From CAIWXH01 sp964555675 (GTDB lineage Bacteria; Chloroflexota; Chloroflexia; Chloroflexales; Chloroflexaceae), in the NCBI GenBank assembly GCA_964555675.1, contig CAZKTU010000206.1:1-12414 (forward strand): 12,414 nucleotides of DNA, given 5' to 3'. How positions within the stretch are numbered: position 1 is the first letter of the stretch; the number at the start of each line of letters is the position of its first letter. The notes under the pieces were generated by a model. The model was not told the origin of the DNA. It made no database searches and was given only the letters and a program-made list of their open reading frames with translations. The position numbers and the translations under genes were made by a program. Shown piece after piece: positions 6,316 through 12,414 of this stretch.

Positions 6316-8007
6316 TCACACGCGGCCCGCGGCCCAGACGGCGAGCTGCTCGCGAAAAATCTTGGCGTTGTGCCTAATGTCGACCGGGAAGGAGGGGTGT
6401 AGGAGGAACCTGCTGATCCCGGCCGTCATGGGGTAGGCCGCGCCGATCTCGCCCAGGCCGGCGATCAGGCGGGCGCTGGCCTGGGGGTCGCGCAGCAGCT
6501 CGGGGCTCTTCGGCTCGGCGATCAGCACCGGGGTCTGGTGGCCGGCCGGGCCGACGCCCACCAGGGCGGTGCGGGCCACCTCGGGGTGGCGGTTGAAGAT
6601 CAGCTCCACCGGCTCGGTGTAGAGAGCGCCTCGCCCGGTCTCGACCCGGTGGCTCTTGCGCCCGTAGAACCAGAGCCGGCCGGCGTGGTCGAGATAGCCC
6701 AGGTCGCCCATGCGGTGCCAGACCGTCTCGCCGTCGTGGATCTTGGCCCTGGCCGTGGCCTCGGGGCGGGCGATATAGGTCTTGGTGACCGAGGGGCCGC
6801 GCACCACGATCTCGCCGACGGCCATCGCGGGCAGGGCCAGAGCCTCGTCCCAGACGTCCAGCGGCTCGTCGCTGATCGGGATGATCCGCACGGTCACCTC
6901 GGGCGCGGGGCTGCCGACGCAGGTGCCGGCGGTGGGGTCGGCGCCCCGATCGGCGATGGCGGCCAGGACCTCGCGGCCGCTGATCGAGGTGATCGGCAGG
7001 GCCTCGGTGGCGCCGTAGGGCGTGTGGGTATCGGCGTCGGGGCCGAGCAGCCGGCGGAAGCGCTCGTGCAGCTCGGCGGGCACCGGGGCCCCAGCCATCA
7101 GCACCCGGCGCAGGCTGGGCAGGGTGGTTCCCGTGGCCAGGCACCAGTCGGTCACCTTGCGCCAGATCGCGGGCGAGCCGAAGGTCGAGGTGACCTGCTG
7201 GTCGTGGATGAAACGCACCACCTCGGCGGGGTCGCAGCTCGCCGGCCTGGTCGGGTCGATCGGGGGGATGGCCGAGGTGCAGCCCAGGGCCACATTGAAC
7301 AGCGCGAAGAGCGGGAAGGCCGGCATCTCGACCTCGCCCGGCTCGAGGCCGAACAGCTTGGAGAGCAGGCGCACCTGGGCGTCGAACATGCCGTGCTCGT
7401 AGAGCACACCCTTGGGCACGCCGGTGCTGCCGGTGGTGAAGATGATCGCCGCCGGCTCGTCGGGCGCGACGTCGGCCATGGGGAAGGGCGTACTGAGGGG
7501 CACGCTCAGGTCGGACAGGTTGACGTCGCCGAGGGGCACGAAGCGCGAGCCGACATTCACGCTGCGGCGCACCGTCTTGAAGGCGGCGGGGAAGAGCATA
7601 CGCGCCACCTGAGCCCGCGGCACCCCGATCATGGCCTCGGGGGCACAGGCCTCGATGCACTGGATCAGGTTGCGCCGGCCCATAGCCGGGTCGATCAGGA
7701 TCGGCACGGCGCCGGCCTTCATCAGGGCGAAGGTCAGGCTGATCAGCGGCAGACCCGCCGGCACCATCGAGAGCACCCGCGTCCCCCGCGTGATGCCCAC
7801 GGCGCTGAGGCCCCAGGCGTAGCGGTCGCTGACCGTATCGAGTTCGGCGAAGCTCAGGCGCTTGTAGTTCGGGCGGCCCGAGCGGTCGCGGCCCTCGCCC
7901 ATAACCACCGCCACCTGCTCGGGTCGCTCGCGCGCGCGCAGGGGCAGATGGCGCGCAATATTATGGGGGGCGTCGGCCGCGGCCGATGCAGCCGTGAGCT
8001 CAAGCAT
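6316..8007 (-). CDS. oleC: OleC-type beta-lactone synthetase (AMP-forming superfamily)
   Basis: A 563-residue ANL-superfamily enzyme. OleC activates the 2-alkyl-3-hydroxy acid with ATP and closes it to a cis-beta-lactone, releasing AMP and pyrophosphate; OleB then splits off CO2. Adenylation motifs in order are FTTGSTGVPKG (190-200), YGATE (331-335), GTCVGSP (361-367), HRMGDLGYLD (431-440), YGRKSHRVET (448-457) and the C-terminal FPVDIRHNAKIFREQL (540-555) with K549 as the adenylation lysine. From memory, the GTCVG, LYTEPVE and FPVDIRHNAKI blocks are typical of OleC rather than acyl-CoA ligases. Length is normal. I chose ATG 8007, which has AGGAGG nine bases upstream; an ATG at 8043 in frame would add twelve residues without a good site. 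It sits 95 bp after the peptidase stop and 16 bp before oleD. No fusion to OleB is present, unlike the OleBC fusions of some bacteria. Confidence 0.9.
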   Translation of the reverse strand: MLELTAASAAADAPHNIARHLPLRARERPEQVAVVMGEGRDRSGRPNYKRLSFAELDTVSDRYAWGLSAVGITRGTRVLSMVPAGLPLISLTFALMKAGAVPILIDPAMGRRNLIQCIEACAPEAMIGVPRAQVARMLFPAAFKTVRRSVNVGSRFVPLGDVNLSDLSVPLSTPFPMADVAPDEPAAIIFTTGSTGVPKGVLYEHGMFDAQVRLLSKLFGLEPGEVEMPAFPLFALFNVALGCTSAIPPIDPTRPASCDPAEVVRFIHDQQVTSTFGSPAIWRKVTDWCLATGTTLPSLRRVLMAGAPVPAELHERFRRLLGPDADTHTPYGATEALPITSISGREVLAAIADRGADPTAGTCVGSPAPEVTVRIIPISDEPLDVWDEALALPAMAVGEIVVRGPSVTKTYIARPEATARAKIHDGETVWHRMGDLGYLDHAGRLWFYGRKSHRVETGRGALYTEPVELIFNRHPEVARTALVGVGPAGHQTPVLIAEPKSPELLRDPQASARLIAGLGEIGAAYPMTAGISRFLLHPSFPVDIRHNAKIFREQLAVWAAGRV

Positions 8008-8016
8008 GCGGACTCT

Positions 8017-8027
8017 CCTCCTGGAGG
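8017..8027 (-). promoter_or_regulatory. oleC ribosome binding site within an inverted repeat
   Basis: The minus strand reads CCTCC-A-GGAGG. The right half is the Shine-Dalgarno sequence for ATG 8007 and the left half is its complement. A 4-bp hairpin with a three-base loop would hide part of the site. It could damp oleC translation, or be a chance match in GC-rich DNA. Confidence 0.35.
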
Positions 8028-8102
8028 CTAGCACGTCATCCAAGCAAGACCGAAGGGTGGCCGTCTCCCGTCGGGCGCACCCACAGATCCTCGGTCAGTG
8101 TC

Positions 8103-10160
8103 CTAACTGCGCGGCTCGACGGTGTCGTAGCCGAGGGCCTTGAGGATAAAGGCGTACTCAAAGGCGGTCTCTTCCAGGCGGGCGAAGCGACCCGAGGCGC
8201 CGCTATGGCCGGCGGTCATGTTGGTGCGCAGCAGCAGCATGCTCTCGCCGCTCTTGCGCTGCCGCAGCCGCGCGACCCACTTGGCCGGGTCCCAGTAGGG
8301 CACCTGCAGGTCGTTCAGGCCGCCGGTGGCGAGGATGTGGGGGTAGGCCCTGGCCTCGATATGCTCGTAGGGCGAGTAGCTGAGCATATAGGCGAACTGC
8401 TCGGGGTCGTGGGGGTTGCCCCACTGGTCGTACTCGATAATCGTCAGGGGCAGATTCGGCTCGAGCATGGCCGCGATCACGTTGGTATAGGGCACGCGGG
8501 CCAGCACGGCGGTGAACAGGTCGGGGCGCGCGTTGACCACGGCGCTCATCAGCAGGCCGCCGGCGCTGGTGCCGGTGATCGCCAGGCCGCGCGGACTGGT
8601 GTAGCCCAGGGCCACCAGGTGCTCGGCGCAGGCGATGAAGTCGCCGAAGGTATTCTTCTTGTTGAGCAGGCGGCCCTGCTCGTACCAGGCCCGCCCCAGC
8701 TCTTGCCCGCCGCGGATGTGGGCGATCGCCCAGACGAAGCCGCGGTCGGTCAGGCTCAGGCTGCGCGTGTCGAAGCCGGGGTCGAAGCTATAGCCGTAGG
8801 CCCCATAGCCCATCAGCAGGCATGGCGCCGAGCCATCGCGGGGCGTGTCGCGCCGGCGCACCAGCGAGATCGGCACCCTGACCCCGTCGGGGGCCACGGC
8901 CTCGAGGCGCTCGGCCACGTAGAGCGACGGATCGTAGCCGCTGGGGATCTCCTCCTGCTTGCGCAGCTCCCAGCTGCCGGCGGCCATGTCGTAGTCGATC
9001 ACCGACCTGGGGCTCACCAGCGAGCTGTAGGCGAAGCGCAGGGTGGTCGTCGCGTACTCCTGGTTGCCCTCGGGGTAGACGCTATAGGTCGGCTCGGGGA
9101 AGGCCACATAGCGCGGGTCGCCCCCGTCGGGCCGGCTGATGCGGATCTGCTGCAGGCCGGCCCTGCGCTCGTAGACCACCAGGTAGTCGGCGAAGGGGGC
9201 CACCCCGTCGATCAGCACGTCGGGCCTGTGGGCGAGCAGCTCGCGGCGCTGGGCCGGGTTGGCCGTCGGCGCCTCGAGCAGGCGGAAGTTCTCGGCCTCC
9301 TCGTTGGTGACGATCAGGAAGCGCTCGCCCTGGTGCTCGAGCTTATACTCGATCTTCGGGCGGCGGGCCTCGAAGAGCGTGAAGGGCGCCGCCGGGTCAT
9401 CGGCCGGCCTGTAGTGGACCTCGGTGCCGTCGTGGCTGTAGAGGGTCAGCAGCAGGTAGGCCTTCGAGCGGGTCTTGCTCAGGTTGACCATGAAGCGCTC
9501 GTCGGGCTCCTCATAGAGCAGCGCGGCCGCGGCGGGATCATCCCCGAGGGTATGCTGGTAGAGCTGGTAGGGCCGGTGGGCGTGGTCGAAGAGCGTGTAG
9601 TAGAGCGTGCGCCCGTCCTCGCCCCACTCGAGGCTCCAGGCCATGTTGGCGACCGTATCGGGCAGCAGCTCGCCGCTGCGCAGATCTTTGACGAAGAGGT
9701 CGTAGACGATCGCGCCGGTCGTGTCGAGGCCATAGGCCACCATGCTGTGGTCGGGGCTGATCTTGAAGGGCCCGAGGCGGCAGAAGCTCTTGCCCTCGGC
9801 GAGCTGATTGACGTCGAGCAGCACCTCCTCGGGGCCGTCGGGCGCGGCGCGCCGGCAGACGATGGGGTACTGCTGGCCAGTCTCGGTGCGATAGTAGTAG
9901 AAGTAAGGGCCGATCCGCTCGGGCACCGAGAGATCCTGCTCCTTGATCCGGCCGCGCAGCTCGGTGTAGAGCCGGCGCTGCAGCTCCTCGGTATCGGCCA
10001 TCACCGCGGCAGCGTAGGCGTTCTCGGCCTCCAGATAAGGCACGACGGCGGGGTCGTCGCGGCGCTGGAGCCAGGCGTACTCGTCGGGGATCTCGTGGCC
10101 GTGCATGCTGATGATGTGGGGCCGCTGCTCGGCCAACGGGGGCTCAGGGAGCTTCGCCAT
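8103..10160 (-). CDS. ptrB: Oligopeptidase B (prolyl oligopeptidase family S9A)
   Basis: A 685-residue serine peptidase that cuts short peptides after Arg or Lys, normally in the cytoplasm; no signal peptide is seen. An N-terminal beta-propeller part (about 70-400) precedes the alpha/beta hydrolase domain (about 405-685). The hydrolase domain shows GYGAYG (451-456), RGGQELGRAWYEQGRLLNK (483-501), GTSAGG (530-535) with nucleophile S532, LNDLQVPYWDP with D617, and AGHSGASGR with H652. These three positions agree, as I recall, with the numbering of the E. coli triad. E576 and D578, in the pair that selects basic P1, are kept. D460 is present, but the site usually holding the second S2 acid (462) is glycine, so preference for dibasic sites may be weaker. 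ATG 10160 has AGGAGG five bases upstream. The gene lies between oleB and oleC, an unusual place with no obvious pathway link. Confidence in the family is high. Confidence 0.93.
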   Translation of the reverse strand: MAKLPEPPLAEQRPHIISMHGHEIPDEYAWLQRRDDPAVVPYLEAENAYAAAVMADTEELQRRLYTELRGRIKEQDLSVPERIGPYFYYYRTETGQQYPIVCRRAAPDGPEEVLLDVNQLAEGKSFCRLGPFKISPDHSMVAYGLDTTGAIVYDLFVKDLRSGELLPDTVANMAWSLEWGEDGRTLYYTLFDHAHRPYQLYQHTLGDDPAAAALLYEEPDERFMVNLSKTRSKAYLLLTLYSHDGTEVHYRPADDPAAPFTLFEARRPKIEYKLEHQGERFLIVTNEEAENFRLLEAPTANPAQRRELLAHRPDVLIDGVAPFADYLVVYERRAGLQQIRISRPDGGDPRYVAFPEPTYSVYPEGNQEYATTTLRFAYSSLVSPRSVIDYDMAAGSWELRKQEEIPSGYDPSLYVAERLEAVAPDGVRVPISLVRRRDTPRDGSAPCLLMGYGAYGYSFDPGFDTRSLSLTDRGFVWAIAHIRGGQELGRAWYEQGRLLNKKNTFGDFIACAEHLVALGYTSPRGLAITGTSAGGLLMSAVVNARPDLFTAVLARVPYTNVIAAMLEPNLPLTIIEYDQWGNPHDPEQFAYMLSYSPYEHIEARAYPHILATGGLNDLQVPYWDPAKWVARLRQRKSGESMLLLRTNMTAGHSGASGRFARLEETAFEYAFILKALGYDTVEPRS

Positions 10161-10211
10161 GTCTTCCTCCTAGTACCGCTCGGCCTTCATCGCTCGCTAT
10201 GACCAGTCCAG

Positions 10212-10301
10212 GGAGTCGGGACCAAGGACGAAGGACCAAGGACGAAGGTCTGGCAGCGCGCTCCCTTGGTCTTTCGTCCTTGGTCTTTCGTCCTCGACTC
10301 C
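10212..10301. repeat. 90-bp inverted repeat made of 7-bp units
   Basis: The left arm (10212-10248) is GGAGTCG followed by alternating GGACCAA and GGACGAA heptamers, four in all, then GG. The right arm (10263-10301) is the complement style: CCC, alternating TTGGTCT and TTCGTCC heptamers, four in all, one T, then CGACTCC. The outer 7 bp are perfect complements. In one register, 10226-10248 pairs with 10271-10293 with only two G-T positions in 23. The central loop is about 14-22 bases depending on the register. It fills most of the gap between the oleB stop and the peptidase start. It resembles short tandem heptamer repeats known from cyanobacteria and other filamentous bacteria. It may end or attenuate transcription, be an RNase target, or be a small mobile repeat. 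Confidence 0.75.
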
Positions 10302-10324
10302 ATGCAAACTTCCGCCATGCAGTA

Positions 10325-11218
10325 TTATGCCGCGAGGAAGTGAGCGATGCGCGGGACGATCGCCTCGTGGGCGTCCTCGAGGACATAGTGGCCGGCGTCG
10401 TCGAAGCGAGTGGCCGCGGCTGCGGGGAAGCGCTCGAGCCAACCGGCGAGAAAATGGTCGCTGAAGCACCAGTCTTTGCCGCCCCAGAGGATGAGCATGG
10501 GCTTGTCGCGCAGGCTCGCCAGCTCGCGGTCGATCCCGTCGACCACGGCCCAGGTGGGGTGGCGCGGCGACATGGGGATGTCGCGCACGAAGCGCTGGAT
10601 GGCCACGCGGTCGGCCCACGAGCCGTAGGGCAGCAGATAGCCGCGGCGCACCTCGGGCGCCATGGGGCGCTCGACGGCCATCAGGGTGCCGCCCACGGCG
10701 AAGCCATTGAGCCCACGCACGGCCAGGTCGCCGATGACGGGGTAGCGGCAGACGGCGATGCGCCGCGGCAGGCGCGGCGAGAGGAAGGCGGCCGTATTCA
10801 GGACCACGATCCGGCCGACCCGCTCGGGGTTGCGGGTGGCCCAGCCCATGCCGATCGCCCCGCCCCAGTCGTGGACCACCAGGTCGACCGTGCCGAGGCC
10901 GAGGTGGTCGATCAGGGCGCCCAGATTGGCGATGTGGTCGGCGAGGGTGTAGGGGTAGTCCTGGGGCTTATCGGAGAGGCCGCAGCCCATGTGGTCGGGC
11001 GCGATCACCCGTCGCGAGCCGCGCATGGCGGCGATCAGACGCCGGTAGTAGAACGACCAGGTCGGGTTGCCGTGGAGCATGACCACGGGGCGGCCGGCGC
11101 CCTCGTCGACGTAGCTGAGCGCGCCTGCGGGCAGGGCCAGTCGCCCGGTGCGAAACGGGTAGAGCGTGCGGATCGGCCCAAGGTCGAGCGCCGCAGGGGC
11201 GGCGAGGGTCGCGTACAT
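10325..11218 (-). CDS. oleB: OleB-type alpha/beta hydrolase (beta-lactone decarboxylase)
   Basis: A 297-residue alpha/beta hydrolase of the haloalkane dehalogenase branch. OleB converts the cis-beta-lactone made by OleC to a cis-alkene and CO2. Motifs are HGNPTWSFYYR (49-59) with N51 in the oxyanion or halide-site position, APDHMGCGLSDKP (73-85), VVHDWGG (114-120) with nucleophile D117 and W118, GGKDWCF (246-252) with acid D249, and DAGHYVLED (274-282) with H277. HGNPTWSFYYR, DHMGCGLSDKP and GHYVLED together are, from memory, the OleB pattern; plain dehalogenases share the first and usually differ in the last two. With oleC and oleD nearby, OleB is much likelier than a dehalogenase or epoxide hydrolase. 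ATG 11218 has AGGA seven bases upstream. It is the first gene of the minus-strand run and divergent from sua5. The peptidase gene and the 90-bp inverted repeat separate it from oleC. Confidence 0.87.
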   Translation of the reverse strand: MYATLAAPAALDLGPIRTLYPFRTGRLALPAGALSYVDEGAGRPVVMLHGNPTWSFYYRRLIAAMRGSRRVIAPDHMGCGLSDKPQDYPYTLADHIANLGALIDHLGLGTVDLVVHDWGGAIGMGWATRNPERVGRIVVLNTAAFLSPRLPRRIAVCRYPVIGDLAVRGLNGFAVGGTLMAVERPMAPEVRRGYLLPYGSWADRVAIQRFVRDIPMSPRHPTWAVVDGIDRELASLRDKPMLILWGGKDWCFSDHFLAGWLERFPAAAATRFDDAGHYVLEDAHEAIVPRIAHFLAA

Positions 11219-11250
11219 AGAAATCCTGATCTACGGCTGTGAACTGGCGT

Positions 11251-11256
11251 AGTATA
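11251..11256 (-). promoter_or_regulatory. Likely -10 box of oleB
   Basis: TATACT on the minus strand, followed by AC, lies 32 bases before the oleB ATG and would give a leader of about 26 bases with an AGGA ribosome site. No good -35 hexamer is seen. The 112-bp gap between oleB and sua5 is shared by two divergent promoters. Confidence 0.5.
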
Positions 11257-11317
11257 GCATAGGGCGTCGGCGGGATTCCGGGCAGAGGAACGCTCCCCCG
11301 CCCCGGCGGGCCTCGGC

Positions 11318-11323
11318 TATAAT
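11318..11323 (+). promoter_or_regulatory. Perfect -10 box predicting a leaderless sua5 mRNA
   Basis: TATAAT is followed by exactly seven bases and the ATG of sua5, so transcription should start at or next to the A of the start codon. There is no purine-rich ribosome site and no -35 hexamer (cccccg at the expected place). Both absences fit a leaderless transcript, a form well known in Deinococcus and Actinobacteria. Confidence 0.65.
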
Positions 11324-11330
11324 ACGGCCC

Positions 11331-12365
11331 ATGCGCAAGACCCAGATCCTCACGGCCGACGCCGCCGGCATCGCCGCCGCCGCCGCCATCCTGCGCGCCG
11401 GCGGGTTGGTGGCCTTCCCCACCGAGACGGTGTACGGGCTGGGCGGCGACGCCCTGAGCCCGGCGGCCGTGGCCGGCATCTTCGCCGCCAAGGGGCGCCC
11501 CGCCGAGGACCCCCTGATCGTCCATCTGGCCGACCCGGGCGACCTGCCCCGCGTCGCCGCGAGCGCGCCCCCCGCGGCCGCGCGCCTCGCCGCAGCCTGC
11601 TGGCCCGGCCCCCTGACCATGATCCTGCCCCGCGGCCCGGCGGTGCCCCTGGCCGTGACCGGCGGCGGCGCAACCGTGGCCGTACGCGTGCCCGCGCACC
11701 CCGTGGCTCTGGCGCTGATCGGCGCCGCGGGCGCCCCGGTCGCCGCCCCGAGCGCCAACCGCTTCGGCCACACCAGCCCCACCACGGCCGCCCACGTCCT
11801 GGCCGACCTCGACGGGCGCATCGAGGCCGTGATCGACGGCGGCCCCACCCCGATCGGCGTCGAGTCGACCGTGATCGACCTGACCACGCCCACGCCCACC
11901 CTGCTGCGGCCCGGCGGCGTGAGCCTCGAGCAGCTGCGCGAGCTTCTGGGCGAGGTGCTGCTCGGCGGCAGAGCCGCAGAGACAGGCCCGATGGCGGCCC
12001 CGGGCCTGCTCGAGCGCCACTACGCCCCGCGCAGCCCCATGCTCCTCGTGGTGGGCGAGCCAGGCGCCGCCCGGGCCTGGCTGCGCGGGCGGGCCTCCGC
12101 CGAGCTGGCCGCCGGGCGCCGGGTCGGCCTGCTGGTGCCCGACGAAGACGCCGCGGCCTTGGCCGACCTGGGCGCCGACGTCGAGCCCCTCGGCCCCGCC
12201 GCCGAGCCCGCCGAGGTCGCCCGCCGCCTCTACGGGGCCCTGCGCGCCCTCGACGCCCGCGCCCCCGAGCTCATCCTCGCCCGCGACCTGGGTCAGGCCG
12301 GCATCGCCCGCGCCATTGGCGATCGCCTGCGGCGCGCCGCCTCAGGGCAGGTGGTCACGTTGTAG
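11331..12365 (+). CDS. sua5: L-threonylcarbamoyladenylate synthase, Sua5 type
   Basis: A 344-residue enzyme that makes threonylcarbamoyl-AMP from Thr, bicarbonate and ATP, the first step of t6A37 modification in ANN-reading tRNAs. The YrdC domain (about 10-200) shows FPTETVYGLGGDA (29-41), KGRPAEDPLIVH (54-65), WPGPLTMILP (91-100), VAVRVPAHP (116-124), APSANRFGHTSPT (139-151) and GVESTVIDL (176-184). The linker PGLLERHYAPRSPM (224-237) leads to the C-terminal Sua5 domain (about 236-344), which covers the active site in Sua5 proteins; the short TsaC form lacks it. Length is full for the Sua5 form. ATG 11331 is the only sensible start, just after a TATAAT box. The gene is extremely GC-rich, with almost every third base G or C. 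It is transcribed away from oleB; being a housekeeping gene, it probably marks the edge of the ole region. Confidence 0.95.
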   Translation: MRKTQILTADAAGIAAAAAILRAGGLVAFPTETVYGLGGDALSPAAVAGIFAAKGRPAEDPLIVHLADPGDLPRVAASAPPAAARLAAACWPGPLTMILPRGPAVPLAVTGGGATVAVRVPAHPVALALIGAAGAPVAAPSANRFGHTSPTTAAHVLADLDGRIEAVIDGGPTPIGVESTVIDLTTPTPTLLRPGGVSLEQLRELLGEVLLGGRAAETGPMAAPGLLERHYAPRSPMLLVVGEPGAARAWLRGRASAELAAGRRVGLLVPDEDAAALADLGADVEPLGPAAEPAEVARRLYGALRALDARAPELILARDLGQAGIARAIGDRLRRAASGQVVTL

Positions 12366-12399
12366 CGAGGGCTGCGCCCCTCGACCCCGCTGTTGGGGT
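12366..12399 (+). terminator. Two small GC hairpins after sua5
   Basis: Right after the stop codon, CGAGGG-CTGCGC-CCCTCG forms a 6-bp stem, and ACCCC-GCTGTT-GGGGT (12384-12399) forms a 5-bp stem. Neither has a real T run after it. They may slow or end transcription, or be the start of a dispersed GC repeat cut by the window edge, since 12400-12414 continues in the same style. Confidence 0.4.
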
Positions 12400-12414
12400 T
12401 GCGCCCCGTGGCCC

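Noticed and set aside
6538..8031. Long open frame on the + strand opposite oleC (497 codons)
   Set aside because: Same shadow pattern; oleC motifs are continuous across the whole minus-strand frame.
8205..10202. Long open frame on the + strand opposite the peptidase gene (665 codons)
   Set aside because: It is an antisense shadow of a high-GC gene: composition rich in Gly, Ala, Val, His and Gln, no recognisable motif, no ribosome site. The minus-strand peptidase explains the region fully.
10300..10321. CCATGCA direct repeat at 10300-10306 and 10315-10321, considered as target-site duplication
   Set aside because: Both copies lie on the same side of the inverted repeat, so they cannot be a duplication flanking it.
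10144..10386. Small minus-strand frame crossing the 90-bp inverted repeat
   Set aside because: Its Lys-Asp-Glu-Arg and Ser-Leu-Val-Leu-Arg-Pro peptides are just translations of the heptamer repeat; no ribosome site or family.
10968..12020. Minus-strand frame running through the sua5 gene into oleB (350 codons)
   Set aside because: It spans a divergent promoter region and is out of frame with both real genes; Gly/Arg/Ala-rich shadow.

Overview
The window is a high-GC (by eye about two thirds G+C) bacterial chromosomal segment with eight densely packed protein genes. I saw no rRNA, tRNA, CRISPR array, transposase or phage gene. The style suggests a member of the Chloroflexota (Chloroflexia-like): a long Ser/Thr kinase with an outward-facing sensor part, a secreted protein made of Gmad2 repeats, a TATAAT box placed so that the mRNA would be leaderless, and a heptamer-based inverted repeat. 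This assignment is an inference from gene content and style, not a proof.

Layout. From 205 to 2100 (+) lies a membrane-anchored Ser/Thr protein kinase. It converges on a long run of minus-strand genes reading from about 11218 down to 2120. In transcription order these are an OleB-type alpha/beta hydrolase (11218-10325), oligopeptidase B (10160-8103), an OleC-type beta-lactone synthetase (8007-6316), an OleD-type NAD(P)-dependent reductase (6299-5319), a secreted triple-Gmad2 protein (5248-4211), a TRIC/UPF0126 membrane channel protein (4181-3540) and a PLP-dependent group II decarboxylase (3499-2120). At the right end, divergent from oleB, is a full-length Sua5-type threonylcarbamoyl-AMP synthase (11331-12365, +), followed by two small GC hairpins.

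How the genes work together. OleB, OleC and OleD are three of the four enzymes of head-to-head long-chain olefin synthesis. OleA condenses two acyl-CoAs to a 2-alkyl-3-keto acid, OleD reduces it to the beta-hydroxy acid, OleC closes the beta-lactone with ATP, and OleB decarboxylates the lactone to a cis-alkene. OleA is not in the window, and a peptidase gene sits between oleB and oleC, so this is a split and rearranged ole locus. The oleB-peptidase gap holds a 90-bp inverted repeat built of 7-bp units. The downstream Gmad2, TRIC and decarboxylase genes are closely spaced (29 and 40 bp) and may form a second operon with its own TATACT box. I see no firm functional link between that operon and olefin synthesis.

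The most interesting points are the interrupted ole cluster without oleA, the heptamer inverted repeat inside it, a perfect 20-bp palindrome over the start of the TRIC gene, and the leaderless promoter of sua5.
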